A DNA stretch of 50,123 nt from a bacterium (GTDB lineage: Bacteria; Zixibacteria; MSB-5A5; WJJR01), in NCBI GenBank assembly GCA_021813505.1, contig JAKAKI010000084.1:1-50123 (forward strand), read 5' to 3'. Positions 35,819 through 44,045 of the stretch are shown piece after piece. Both the position numbers and the translations under genes were made by a program. How positions within the stretch are numbered: position 1 is the first letter of the stretch; every line of letters starts with the position of its first letter. The notes below the pieces were generated by a model. That model saw only the letters and a program-made list of their open reading frames with translations. It did no database searches and was not told the DNA's origin.

Positions 35819-36163
35819 CTACTTGCGAATCAATCTTCCTGCCTTGACCTTGTTGAGAGTGAGTCGCGCTTTTTCCAACAGGAAGAAGAGCCCGCCGGTC
35901 ACCCATTTTGATCCACCAATCGCGGCACTGGGGCCCAGAATTGGCGGGAGTGCCACCGAGGTCAATCTCCCTCGGACCGAATCAGGTGGAGGCACAGTCG
36001 TCCCATCATCCCATGGATGTCCGCTGTCGCCAGCGCCATCGGTTCGAAGCCCTCCACGCGATAAGTCCTTGGAGTTGGGGTCAACGGACCAACCTGTGGC
36101 GGCGGGCAACATCACCAGCATCACGGCCATCAGGATGGCCAACATCAGTCGCCCTTTTGCCAT
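35819..36163 (-). CDS. Small exported protein of unknown function
   Basis: The 114-aa product starts at ATG 36163 after the strong ribosome-binding site GAGGAGG. A signal peptide (MAKGRLMLAILMAVMLVMLPAATG) leads into a Gly/Asp/Pro-rich mature part (DLSRGGLRTDGAGDSGHPWDDGTTVPPPDS) and a second hydrophobic or basic tail (LPPILGP...GGLFFLLEKARLTLNKVKAGRLIRK). I do not recognise the family. Its position as the first gene of an operon with the sigma54 activator suggests it may feed the activator a signal, or simply report the state of the envelope. That is inference from position only. Confidence 0.7.
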   Translation of the reverse strand: MAKGRLMLAILMAVMLVMLPAATGWSVDPNSKDLSRGGLRTDGAGDSGHPWDDGTTVPPPDSVRGRLTSVALPPILGPSAAIGGSKWVTGGLFFLLEKARLTLNKVKAGRLIRK

Positions 36164-36300
36164 AGAATTCGCCTCCTCACAAATGGCGCGCCGGGACATT
36201 GCGCCGACCGGCCGCCGGTCTTTCTACATTGGAGATACGTCTTGTTCAACTCTGATAGTCCTCGAAAGTGCGTTTACGCCTCTCGGTGTCTTGCCTGACC

Positions 36301-36330
36301 ATAAGTTCAGCGTAACTACTGATTTGTCAA
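36301..36330 (-). promoter_or_regulatory. Possible sigma70 promoter for the small-exported-protein/activator operon
   Basis: A perfect TTGACA (36325-36330) faces leftward, but the best -10 (ACTTAT, 18-nt spacer) is poor. The leader to ATG 36163 would be about 130 nt. Confidence 0.35.
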
Positions 36331-36339
36331 GAGATTTCG

Positions 36340-36351
36340 TGAGTTAACTCA
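36340..36351. promoter_or_regulatory. 12-bp perfect palindrome in the divergent control region
   Basis: TGAGTTAACTCA lies 10 nt upstream of the leftward TTGACA and between the leftward and rightward sigma54-type sites. It is a candidate operator or enhancer site for the activator's Fis-type helix-turn-helix. Confidence 0.4.
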
Positions 36352-36379
36352 GGATTCTGCGCCGCAAAGTTTGCGAAAA

Positions 36380-36394
36380 GCAAATTCTTGGCCA
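36380..36394 (-). promoter_or_regulatory. Sigma54-like site facing the activator operon
   Basis: The minus strand reads TGGCCA-N5-TTGC, keeping the essential GG-N10-GC spacing but with CA in place of AC. It would give a leader of about 205 nt to ATG 36163 and could allow the activator to raise its own level. Confidence 0.4.
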
Positions 36395-36555
36395 GTTTCG
36401 ACCTTGAAGGGTGTATGCCAGTTTCTGGCTGGAATCGTCATTTGGGCCAGATGGATTCGAAGCGATGGACAATGGGGCTCCTCCATCATCCAATGAACAG
36501 TCGGCGGTTGCAGGGAATGCTCCACTCTGCTCCGGCGCCCTGGGCCAAAGCACCA

Positions 36556-36565
36556 TAACGCGTTA
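36556..36565. promoter_or_regulatory. 10-bp palindrome upstream of the rightward sigma54 promoter
   Basis: TAACGCGTTA is centred about 60 nt before the -24 element at 36621, a plausible distance for an enhancer-binding site. It could also be chance; only one copy was noticed here. Confidence 0.3.
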
Positions 36566-36620
36566 AATGAGAATGATTTAGCGAAACGCGAGCTGACCAA
36601 GATCGCCCGACCGTCGCTTG

Positions 36621-36635
36621 TGGCACGATCCTTGC
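36621..36635 (+). promoter_or_regulatory. Sigma54 (-24/-12) promoter of the M6-protease operon
   Basis: The sequence TGGCAC-GATCC-TTGC is an exact match to the sigma54 core. Transcription would begin near 36647, leaving about 40 nt before ATG 36687. The gene of a sigma54 activator lies on the opposite side of the same control region. Confidence 0.75.
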
Positions 36636-36686
36636 GATCCCCCCCTTCGGTCCGAAGACAGTCTAGCAACGAACCACGGGGGAGTG

Positions 36687-38702
36687 ATGGGGTCCAGGGG
36701 GAGAATACATCAAGGAATCAGGCGGAATACCCGCACCGGCCAGCGGGTCGTTTTTCTCGCTCTGATAATTATCGCGGGATGCGGTCTGAAATCACCGCAA
36801 GCGCCGCGCTGGACGGTCGCTCTCAAGGTTCCGATCGCATCACGTTCATTCGACCTTCCTTACATAGTAGATCACGCCGGTGTCGATGGGTTGCAGTGGC
36901 TGGGCGACTCGGGCGCTGCGTTTCGCATTGAGCGCAATCTCGACACCGTGCTGGTCGGCGACAATCTCACGGTTGCGCCGGTATCAACATCACGGCAATT
37001 CACGGTCGGGCAGTTCGATATCGCGACCGACACGCGCACGAGCACAACCCTCGCGCTGGCTGATCTGTATCCCGGTCCGGTCGGGTTGATCGCGGCGTTT
37101 TCGGCAGAGACCCGCCGCACACTGCCATCCAATCCGGGATGGAGCGCGGTCGAGATTGTGAACGGCCAGGCGCGTTCTTCGGTATCCAATCAATTGGGAA
37201 TCACGCTCGACTCGGTGCAGATCACGCTTTACAACCACGGGGAGAATTCCCCGCTGGTGACGATTGCCATTGGCGGTCCAATCGCGACGGGCGATTCGGC
37301 AGTGGGCAGCGGTCCGATCCGGCCAGGCGCTGTGGCGCCATCCTGGGATTTCGCGCTGCGGTTTTACACCCCGGGCGGGACGATCCTGAGCGCGGACAAT
37401 AAGTATGTGAGTGTGTCGGCGGAGCTGCCGACGGGCCTTCGCGTCGCGAGTGCAACCGGTGTCATTCCGGCCTTCACACGGGATTTCGCGGATTCGATTT
37501 CGATTTCCTCAGAACATGCGGTGTATGCTGCGGCGTTTCGTTCGGGAATCTTGAGGATGACGTGGGGTAACACTACTCCCCTGCCATTCGATGTTCAATG
37601 GACATGTGGCAATCTGACACGGGCGGGAGTTCCGTTAGGCGGGCACACGACGGTTGGCGCTCTGGGTTCAACGGACGCCACGATTGACCTCGCCGGGTGT
37701 GAATTCGCCGGCGGAGGCTCAGCGTCACAGGCGCGCATTGCCGCCACCGTTCAGACCGTCGGTTCATCCGGCACCACCGTCACATTGCACAGCACCGACG
37801 GCGTGACCGTCACGACCGCTGCGCGAGATCTGGTTTTGGAATCCGCCACGGTCGCACTGGCGAGAACGGTTCAGTCGGTGGAGTGGAAGTCCTTCGCACT
37901 GAATCTTCCCTCCGGCCTGGGTGACATCGGATTGGACGGCGGGACGTGTGTACTTTCGATCACCTCTTCCCTGCCCTGGAGCGGACATCTTTCGGGACAG
38001 GTGTCCAACGAGCGGTCCACCTCGATTCCGATCAACGGGACGATCTTGCCGGCCACGGACGGACATCCGGTCCAGACCAACATTCCGGTGCCGGGGATCG
38101 CTGCACTGCTGAATCCACTGTCACGCAACATATCGTTTACGGCGACGGTCGAATACGGCGACGGCGCCACGGTCGGGACGGTCCACGCAACCGACTATCT
38201 GCTGCCGAAGGTCATTCTCACATCGCCCGCAGACATCTTCGCCGACTCGGTGGCGCTTCAGGGCGACGTTTCGCACGCCGACCTGAGCGGGAGCAGCAGT
38301 TCCGACCGGCGTGGCCGTCTGGTGCGCGGCGACGTCGAGATCACGATCACCAATCATCTGCCTTTGGGCGCCAAGCTGACACTGAAACTGGCTGGTGACT
38401 CCACGAGCTTGAGCACGTCGCCGCGCATGACGATTGGTCCAGCGACGATTGCCCCGGCGCCCATGAACGCCCAGGGCCAGGCGACTGGCGATTCGACTAC
38501 GACTTTGCGTTTTTCGATCCACCCTGAAGACGTCAGTCTGTTCGAACAGGATTCGATTTGGGCGGTTGGCGATGTGATGCTGATCGGTCCGGGCGGCGGG
38601 GTACCGTCGCGGATCAGCGCGTCCGACCGCATCACCTGGAATGCCTCGGCTCGCCTGGAAGTGCGCACCGAAGCAGCGATGTCACCGGAGGAATCGCGAT
38701 GA
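36687..38702 (+). CDS. Large beta-rich lipoprotein, first gene of the sigma54 operon
   Basis: The 671-aa protein starts at ATG 36687 after a G-rich stretch and ends where the next gene begins (ATGA). Its leader (RVVFLALIIIAGC) ends in a lipobox with Cys at about residue 32. The mature part is rich in Thr, Ser, Val and Gly with many short strands (for example VALKVPIASRSFDLPYIVDHAGVDG), typical of surface or periplasmic beta-sandwich proteins in FCB bacteria. No enzyme motif is seen. The open frame upstream of 36687 crosses the promoter and is not used. Co-translation with the beta-barrel gene is likely. Confidence 0.8.
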   Translation: MGSRGRIHQGIRRNTRTGQRVVFLALIIIAGCGLKSPQAPRWTVALKVPIASRSFDLPYIVDHAGVDGLQWLGDSGAAFRIERNLDTVLVGDNLTVAPVSTSRQFTVGQFDIATDTRTSTTLALADLYPGPVGLIAAFSAETRRTLPSNPGWSAVEIVNGQARSSVSNQLGITLDSVQITLYNHGENSPLVTIAIGGPIATGDSAVGSGPIRPGAVAPSWDFALRFYTPGGTILSADNKYVSVSAELPTGLRVASATGVIPAFTRDFADSISISSEHAVYAAAFRSGILRMTWGNTTPLPFDVQWTCGNLTRAGVPLGGHTTVGALGSTDATIDLAGCEFAGGGSASQARIAATVQTVGSSGTTVTLHSTDGVTVTTAARDLVLESATVALARTVQSVEWKSFALNLPSGLGDIGLDGGTCVLSITSSLPWSGHLSGQVSNERSTSIPINGTILPATDGHPVQTNIPVPGIAALLNPLSRNISFTATVEYGDGATVGTVHATDYLLPKVILTSPADIFADSVALQGDVSHADLSGSSSSDRRGRLVRGDVEITITNHLPLGAKLTLKLAGDSTSLSTSPRMTIGPATIAPAPMNAQGQATGDSTTTLRFSIHPEDVSLFEQDSIWAVGDVMLIGPGGGVPSRISASDRITWNASARLEVRTEAAMSPEESR

Positions 38703-39952
38703 AGATGAAGCGTATGTTGGTGACGAGCGCGGTGCTGGCGGTCCTGCTGGTGTCGGCGACCGGTTCGGCCAACGCTGATCCGATGACACCCCTATTCCTG
38801 GGGACAGCGGGGGTAGGCACGATTTTGGGCACCGGGCTCGACGCGGCCTTTGGCAATCCGGCCCAATTGGGAATGACACAATCCGACGGATTCCACCTGC
38901 GACTGGTCGGGATCGGTGCCGGCATCGGGAATAACAGTGTTGGATTCGCCGAGTATCGCAAATACAACGGCGCTGATTTGAACGATATGGACAAGGCCGC
39001 GATCCTATCGAAAGTTCCGAGCGACGGGCTGCGTTTGCGCACGGATGGCGGCGCGTCGGCAATGGCGGTTTTGATCGACGGCTGGAGCGTGCACGCGGAT
39101 GCATTCGCGGTGGGACGCGGCCAGTTTGACCGTCAGATATTCGAATTGCTCTTCTACGGCAACGCCGATCAGTCCAACTGGAATTTCACGAATACGAGCG
39201 GCGAAGGAATGGCCGGTGGGCAGATTGTGCTGTCGCACGGCGGCCGTTTGATGCAGGCGTTCGGACATGATCTGTTCGGCGGATTCTCGGCCTCCTACAT
39301 CCGCGGACTGTATTACGCCAAGTCGGGTGAAACACAGGCGACGCTGGCCACCCAGGAAGGCGGGCTTTCGGGCGCCGGACTCGCGAATTGGACAACCGCA
39401 GAGGGCGGAAACGGATTCGGACTGGACCTGGGGCTGGCGATGCCGATCGGGCCGCGTTGGACCGCAGGGTTGAAGTTCGAGCATGTCGTGAATCTGGTCA
39501 AATGGACGCGCAATGTGCGCGACCGGCAGTACGAGGCGCACTTCGACGATCTGACTGTCGACAACTACGACGATTCGCTGGTGGTGACCACCGAAACGAG
39601 CCGTCCGGGCGAGTCGTTCACCCGCGGACTGCCACCGGCAATACGCGCGGGGGTCGGTCGGATCGGGACGTCGTTCAGCGTTGCGGCGGAAGTTGCCGTC
39701 GCGTTGCGCGATGGGCTGGGTGTTTCGACCAAGCCATCAGTGGCAACCGGCTTGGAGTACAGCCCAATTCATCTGCTGCCGTTGCGACTGGGTGCTTCGG
39801 TGGGCGGCGAGAGCGGATGGTCGATCGGTTGGGGCGCCGGACTGCGCCTTGGGCCGGTGCGTTTGGATACGGGCATGAAGATCGATCAAGGCGTCTGGGT
39901 GGGCAGTGGCCGCGGGATGAGCGGATCGCTGAGCCTGGATCTGTCACTTTAG
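38699..39952 (+). CDS. Outer-membrane beta-barrel protein (DUF5723-like)
   Basis: The 417-aa protein overlaps the preceding stop as ATGA and has ribosome-binding site GGAGGAA. A signal peptide (MKMKRMLVTSAVLAVLLVSATGSANA) precedes DPMTPLFLGTAGVGTILGTGLDAAFGNPAQLGMTQSDGFHLRL. This N-terminal GNPAxLG pattern occurs in FadL/PorV-like and DUF5723 barrels of FCB genomes. The remainder alternates Gly/aromatic strands and ends SGSLSLDLSL. It may be a passage or anchor for the adjacent protease and lipoproteins; the family name is a best guess. Confidence 0.75.
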   Translation: MKMKRMLVTSAVLAVLLVSATGSANADPMTPLFLGTAGVGTILGTGLDAAFGNPAQLGMTQSDGFHLRLVGIGAGIGNNSVGFAEYRKYNGADLNDMDKAAILSKVPSDGLRLRTDGGASAMAVLIDGWSVHADAFAVGRGQFDRQIFELLFYGNADQSNWNFTNTSGEGMAGGQIVLSHGGRLMQAFGHDLFGGFSASYIRGLYYAKSGETQATLATQEGGLSGAGLANWTTAEGGNGFGLDLGLAMPIGPRWTAGLKFEHVVNLVKWTRNVRDRQYEAHFDDLTVDNYDDSLVVTTETSRPGESFTRGLPPAIRAGVGRIGTSFSVAAEVAVALRDGLGVSTKPSVATGLEYSPIHLLPLRLGASVGGESGWSIGWGAGLRLGPVRLDTGMKIDQGVWVGSGRGMSGSLSLDLSL

Positions 39953-39963
39953 GGGGAATGGAC

Positions 39964-41661
39964 ATGTTACACCGCGTGAAGACACTGATCGCAGGACTGG
40001 GACTGGGGATTCTGGCTTTGAGCGCCAGCGGGCGGCTGTTCGACGCCGACGCGATGCCGCCGCATCCGGACCTGGCGTTGCGCTCGCCGCAAATGGCCGA
40101 GGCCGTCGACTACTACAATGATCTGCGTGCGTCTTTCCCGCAGCGTGGCATCGACCAGCCGGGGGGCGGACGGGCCGCCGGTGCGAATCTGGCCGGAATA
40201 TTCAACATGCTCGCGGTGTGCATCGATTTCTCGGATGATACATCGTCGACGGCGGCGGCGGACTTTGACACGCTGATCTTTTTCCAGCAGCCGGGATCGG
40301 TCTGGGATTACTACCATCAGATTTCCTACGGAACGTTGTCGATGGAAACCCTGGTTCTCCCTTCCGCGATCGGCTGGAAACGGGCGCCCGGGACATACGC
40401 CAGTTATGTCGGCGCGAATTACGGCATGGGTTCCTACCCGAACAATTCCCAGAAGATGGTGGAAGACATTGTTGATTCGCTCGACCCCTACGTCAACTTC
40501 GCGGACTATGACAACGACGGCGATGGATTTGTCGACGGGCTGGTGATCGTCCATGCCGGCACGGGCGCGGAGTGGAGCGGCTCGACGTCCGATATGTGGT
40601 CGCACAAATGGGGAATCATGCCGAGGCTGCGCGACGGCGTGTATATCAGCAGCTATTCAGTTCAGCCGGAATTCTGGTTTGCCCCCGGGGACATAACGAT
40701 CGGCGTGTATGTTCATGAAATCGGCCATGTCCTTGGCCTGCCGGATCTTTACGACACCGACAACAGTTCGCGCGGTGTGGCGCGCTGGTCGGTGATGGGC
40801 AGCGGCTCGTGGAACGGTTCGATGGGAAATACACCGGCCGGACCGGATGCCTGGAGCCGGGTGCAGTTGGGATTTGTGGTGCCGACGGTGATCACCAGTT
40901 CGGTTGTGGGTGCCACCGTGCCTCGGGTTGAGGACTCGGCAAAGATCTATCGCGTGTGGCCAACAGCGCCTCCGGGAAGCGAGTACTTCCTGGTCGAGAA
41001 CCGCCAGTTGACCGGATACGATGCGTATCTGCCTGCCGCCGGAATCCTCATCTGGCACATTGACGAAGCCCAGGCAAATGAGACACACGAGTGGTATCCC
41101 GGCCACACAGCCAGCGGGCACTATCTGGTCGCCCTGGAGCAGGCCGACGGGCTTTGGGAGTTGGAGCAGAATATTAATAACGGAAACGCGGGAGATCCTT
41201 TCCCCGGCACAAACGACAGACGGACGTTCTCGGATGCCTCTACCCCATCATCGAAAGCATACGCCGGGACGGCAACCTACGTCACGGTGACGAACATCTC
41301 GAATTCAGCGGCGGTGATGACCTGCGATTTCCAGACATCACTGGGCACGGATGTTCTTGAGGGTGAAGACGGCGGCGCAGCGGTACCGTCACTGTACCTG
41401 GTCAATAGTCCCAACCCATTCAATCCCGCCACCGAGATCAACTACGGTTTGGAGCGTGGCGGCCGGGTGGACATCGATTTGTTCGATATTCTGGGACGGC
41501 ACGTGCGGACGCTGGTTGGCGAAACGCAGTTGGCGGGATCGCATGAGATTATCTGGGATGGAACCGACCAAGCCGGAGATCCGGTGAGTACCGGCGTCTA
41601 TTTCGCGCGGTTGAGTTCCAGTGGGCAGTCAAATGTGCGCAAGATGGTCCTGGTCCGTTAG
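39964..41661 (+). CDS. Secreted M6-family zinc metalloprotease, second copy
   Basis: The 565-aa protein (start ATG 39964, seven bases after AGGGGGA) has a signal peptide (MLHRVKTLIAGLGLGILALSASG). Its M6 catalytic domain includes FNMLAVCIDFSDDT, the Ca-loop DYDNDGDGFVDG near residue 180, and the zinc site HEIGH (first His at residue 251), then GLPDLYDTDN and SVMGSGSWNGS. The C-terminus is a type A sorting domain (NSPNPFNPATEINYGL...GVYFARLSS...RKMVLVR). It lacks the amidotransferase-like insertion of the 941-aa paralogue at 14111-16936. Regulation by sigma54 is inferred from the operon promoter at 36621. Confidence 0.92.
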   Translation: MLHRVKTLIAGLGLGILALSASGRLFDADAMPPHPDLALRSPQMAEAVDYYNDLRASFPQRGIDQPGGGRAAGANLAGIFNMLAVCIDFSDDTSSTAAADFDTLIFFQQPGSVWDYYHQISYGTLSMETLVLPSAIGWKRAPGTYASYVGANYGMGSYPNNSQKMVEDIVDSLDPYVNFADYDNDGDGFVDGLVIVHAGTGAEWSGSTSDMWSHKWGIMPRLRDGVYISSYSVQPEFWFAPGDITIGVYVHEIGHVLGLPDLYDTDNSSRGVARWSVMGSGSWNGSMGNTPAGPDAWSRVQLGFVVPTVITSSVVGATVPRVEDSAKIYRVWPTAPPGSEYFLVENRQLTGYDAYLPAAGILIWHIDEAQANETHEWYPGHTASGHYLVALEQADGLWELEQNINNGNAGDPFPGTNDRRTFSDASTPSSKAYAGTATYVTVTNISNSAAVMTCDFQTSLGTDVLEGEDGGAAVPSLYLVNSPNPFNPATEINYGLERGGRVDIDLFDILGRHVRTLVGETQLAGSHEIIWDGTDQAGDPVSTGVYFARLSSSGQSNVRKMVLVR

Positions 41662-41711
41662 GGGTGAGTATGCGGGCGAGGAATTGGCGAGCAGGGAACA
41701 GGAGAGAGAAC

Positions 41712-42467
41712 ATGAAGAAAGCAACGGTGGTGGCGGCGGTGATTGCAATCACAGGTCTGGTGGCCGGCGGATGCAGCAAGAGTACCCCTTTACAACCTGT
41801 CGGAGGCGCAACGCTCGGATTGCGGATTGTCGTCAGCACAACCCAGGACGACGGCTCGATCACCAATACGAACGACATCAAAAACCACACTCAAGGGATG
41901 TCCATCCTGCCAGATAACGGGATTGACTCTGTGACCCTGAATTCGGGACTGGTGATGGTCCGGTCGTTCAAATTTGTCACCACGGGCGGAACGCCGGTCG
42001 ATACGAACATCACGGCGGCGGATGAGACACGCGATATCCAGGATCCGGCGGTCCGGTTCCAGGGTCCGTATGTGCTCCCAACCACCGGTGCGGCGCTGGA
42101 CGTGGCGCCGACCTCGATTGAGGTTGGATTCTATCCGGAGTTGCGTTTTGTGATTCAAAAAGCGAGCGCCCAGGACAATCTTGGCGGACACCAGGAACTG
42201 ATCGGGTCGTCACTGATGATCAGCGGTGTCATCTGGCGCGGCGGGCAGGGAGCGAGTTTCAGCTACGTAACCGATTATACATCTGAAATCGCGGTCGGCG
42301 GCGTATTCAATGTGGGAAGCAACGTGAACGGAACTTTGACGCTGACCTTCAACGCCGGACGGTGGTTCCGTGCGGGTCGTAGCTGGGTCGATCCAACCAA
42401 TCCGGCCAACAACCTGCAGATCACGCAGAACATCCGCAATAACGTGTCGGCGAAGTTGGTGAGCTGA
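41712..42467 (+). CDS. Small lipoprotein ending the sigma54 operon
   Basis: The 251-aa protein starts at ATG 41712 after GGAGAGAG. It has the leader MKKATVVAAVIAITGLVAGGC with lipobox AGGC. The mature part looks like a beta-sandwich (LGLRIVVSTTQDD...RSFKFVTTGGTPVDT...SYVTDYTSEIAVGGVFNVGSNVNGTLTLTFNAGRWF) and has no recognised motif. It follows the M6 gene by 50 nt and precedes a strong terminator, so it is the last gene of the four-gene operon. Confidence 0.8.
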   Translation: MKKATVVAAVIAITGLVAGGCSKSTPLQPVGGATLGLRIVVSTTQDDGSITNTNDIKNHTQGMSILPDNGIDSVTLNSGLVMVRSFKFVTTGGTPVDTNITAADETRDIQDPAVRFQGPYVLPTTGAALDVAPTSIEVGFYPELRFVIQKASAQDNLGGHQELIGSSLMISGVIWRGGQGASFSYVTDYTSEIAVGGVFNVGSNVNGTLTLTFNAGRWFRAGRSWVDPTNPANNLQITQNIRNNVSAKLVS

Positions 42468-42573
42468 GCGGAACTTTGAAGATATGACCTTGTTGAGTTG
42501 ACGGGGGCGGGAGGTCGGGGGAACGTTTTGCCCCCCCCAAAGCAAGTACCCGGGCCGACCCCCCCAACCCTAA

Positions 42574-42612
42574 ACGGGGCATCCTGCAGACGCAGGATGC
42601 CCCGCGTTTTTT
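42574..42612 (+). terminator. Rho-independent terminator of the sigma54-controlled operon
   Basis: CGGGGCATCCTGC pairs with its exact complement around AGAC, followed after GCG by six T. It lies about 110 nt beyond the stop at 42467 and fits the end of the operon starting at 36687. Confidence 0.9.
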
Positions 42613-42758
42613 GGGGGCGAAAGGGAATAGAGCAAGGATTAGAAGGTATTCGCATTGGGCCCGTGATTGGATAGGGCGGTGGAGCACGGACGGCAGCCAC
42701 CAGTCGGATGGGGCGACAAAAGAGTAAGTGGTCAGGCAACCACTTAGGGACTTGGAAG

Positions 42759-43676
42759 ATGGCAGTTGGCATGCGCGCGCTGAGCATCCGGAGTCTGGCA
42801 GGAACCGTCGCAATCTCGATCCCGCTCCTTGCATTCTGCACACCGACCGGATGGTCTGGCGTTTCTGTGCTGCAGGTGACGATGGACCGAAGTGAGTTTG
42901 TTGAGGGCCAGCCGATTTCGGTCAATTTGGAGATTCGAAACGAGACAGATGATACTCTCGAATTACCGTTCCCGTCCTTGAATTCCATCTTCGCCAGGCT
43001 GGGGGTTGATCTCACCGACGCTAGCGGACAACGGATAAAGACGATATTTGTGGAGTACGGGGCCGCTGGCAGAATCCCTCACGTGTTCCTTCCCCCGGGG
43101 AAGTCGGCGACAGGATTCTTCAATCTCAATGACTACGTGTGGCCGACGACGAAGATGGCCTTCCCGCGCCTGGGGCCGGGCACTTATGCCTTAGTCGCTA
43201 CTTTGGGAGGCACGTTTCACGGCGGTCAATTCCTCCGATTCGAGGGGAGTGCCCGGTTCTCAATCACACGGGCAAGCGGTGAAGACTCGGTAGCACTGTA
43301 CTATCTACGACGAGCCCAAATCGGCCTAATTCATCCTGATTCGGCTGGAATGTTCCGGGAATCGCTTCTGGCTGCCTGCCCCAAGTCGGCGCTACGGGAG
43401 GAAGCTTATTTGGAGTCAGTACAGAGGTTCACGGCGATGGGGAATCGCAAGAGCGACCAGTCTTCGCATCTGAATATGCTTCAGCGCTACGCAATCGAAT
43501 TTCCGGACTCGCCGTTTCTATGGGATGCAATTCGCCGTGTACCGGATTTGTTGGCTGCTGGAGGGGGATCGACGGTGAGAGATTCTATACTGTCGACTGC
43601 TCCCCTGTCGCGTGCAGCCGCGGCATGCCGGGGCGAGCAGTACCCGGTAAAGATCCCGGTTCGGGCTACCCGATGA
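42759..43676 (+). CDS. Exported protein with Ig-like N-terminal domain, family not recognised
   Basis: The 305-aa protein probably starts at ATG 42759 (AGGGA eight bases upstream) and has a signal-peptide-like leader (LAGTVAISIPLLAFC). The first domain (about residues 35-175) reads as an Ig-like fold: LQVTMDRSEFVEGQPISVNLEIRNETDDTLEL...GPGTYALVATLGG. A helical tail (about 185-300) contains ESLLAACPKSALREEAYLESVQRF. I do not recognise the family and see no catalytic motif. It is separated from the sigma54 operon by a terminator, so it is probably not part of it. Confidence 0.6.
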   Translation: MAVGMRALSIRSLAGTVAISIPLLAFCTPTGWSGVSVLQVTMDRSEFVEGQPISVNLEIRNETDDTLELPFPSLNSIFARLGVDLTDASGQRIKTIFVEYGAAGRIPHVFLPPGKSATGFFNLNDYVWPTTKMAFPRLGPGTYALVATLGGTFHGGQFLRFEGSARFSITRASGEDSVALYYLRRAQIGLIHPDSAGMFRESLLAACPKSALREEAYLESVQRFTAMGNRKSDQSSHLNMLQRYAIEFPDSPFLWDAIRRVPDLLAAGGGSTVRDSILSTAPLSRAAAACRGEQYPVKIPVRATR

Positions 43677-44045
43677 CGTGGAGGCATCAAGGGCAGGAAT
43701 TGTATCGCCCGAAGGTGCGGGTGTCCCAATAGGGTCGGGGGGATTGCTGCGCTCCGCTCGCGATGACCCGCAGTACGGCTCGTCGCCAAGGGGCTGAAAG
43801 CCCCTTGTCCGCTTGGCTCGCACGTCTTTCCAGAGTCCGGGCTGACATAATTCCGACATGGACGAAAACGTGGACAAAGGCACGGACGGATTCAGAATGG
43901 AGATTGACAATCTCGGAGTCGGAGGAGGGCGTATGATGAGATTGGAGTTGCCCGGCGGGGCACGGCGCGTTAGTGTTGGCGCGGCGGTAGCCGGGTACAA
44001 GTGCTGCTTTCACGTCCTTGGCACGATTGAGAAATAGCTGACGAT
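43677..44045. other. Gap before the proline dehydrogenase gene
   Basis: It contains the word ATTGCTGCGCTCCGCTCGCG and a perfect hairpin AAGGGGCT-GAA-AGCCCCTT at 43788-43806, both repeat-like. The short open frames across it look like artefacts. No clear gene was seen. Confidence 0.4.

Noticed and set aside
39388-39957. Upstream extension of the second M6 protease frame
   Set aside because: It overlaps the beta-barrel gene in another frame; the signal peptide starts at 39964.
44010-44045. Sigma54 promoter before the proline dehydrogenase gene
   Set aside because: TGGCAC is present but no TTGC follows at the required spacing.
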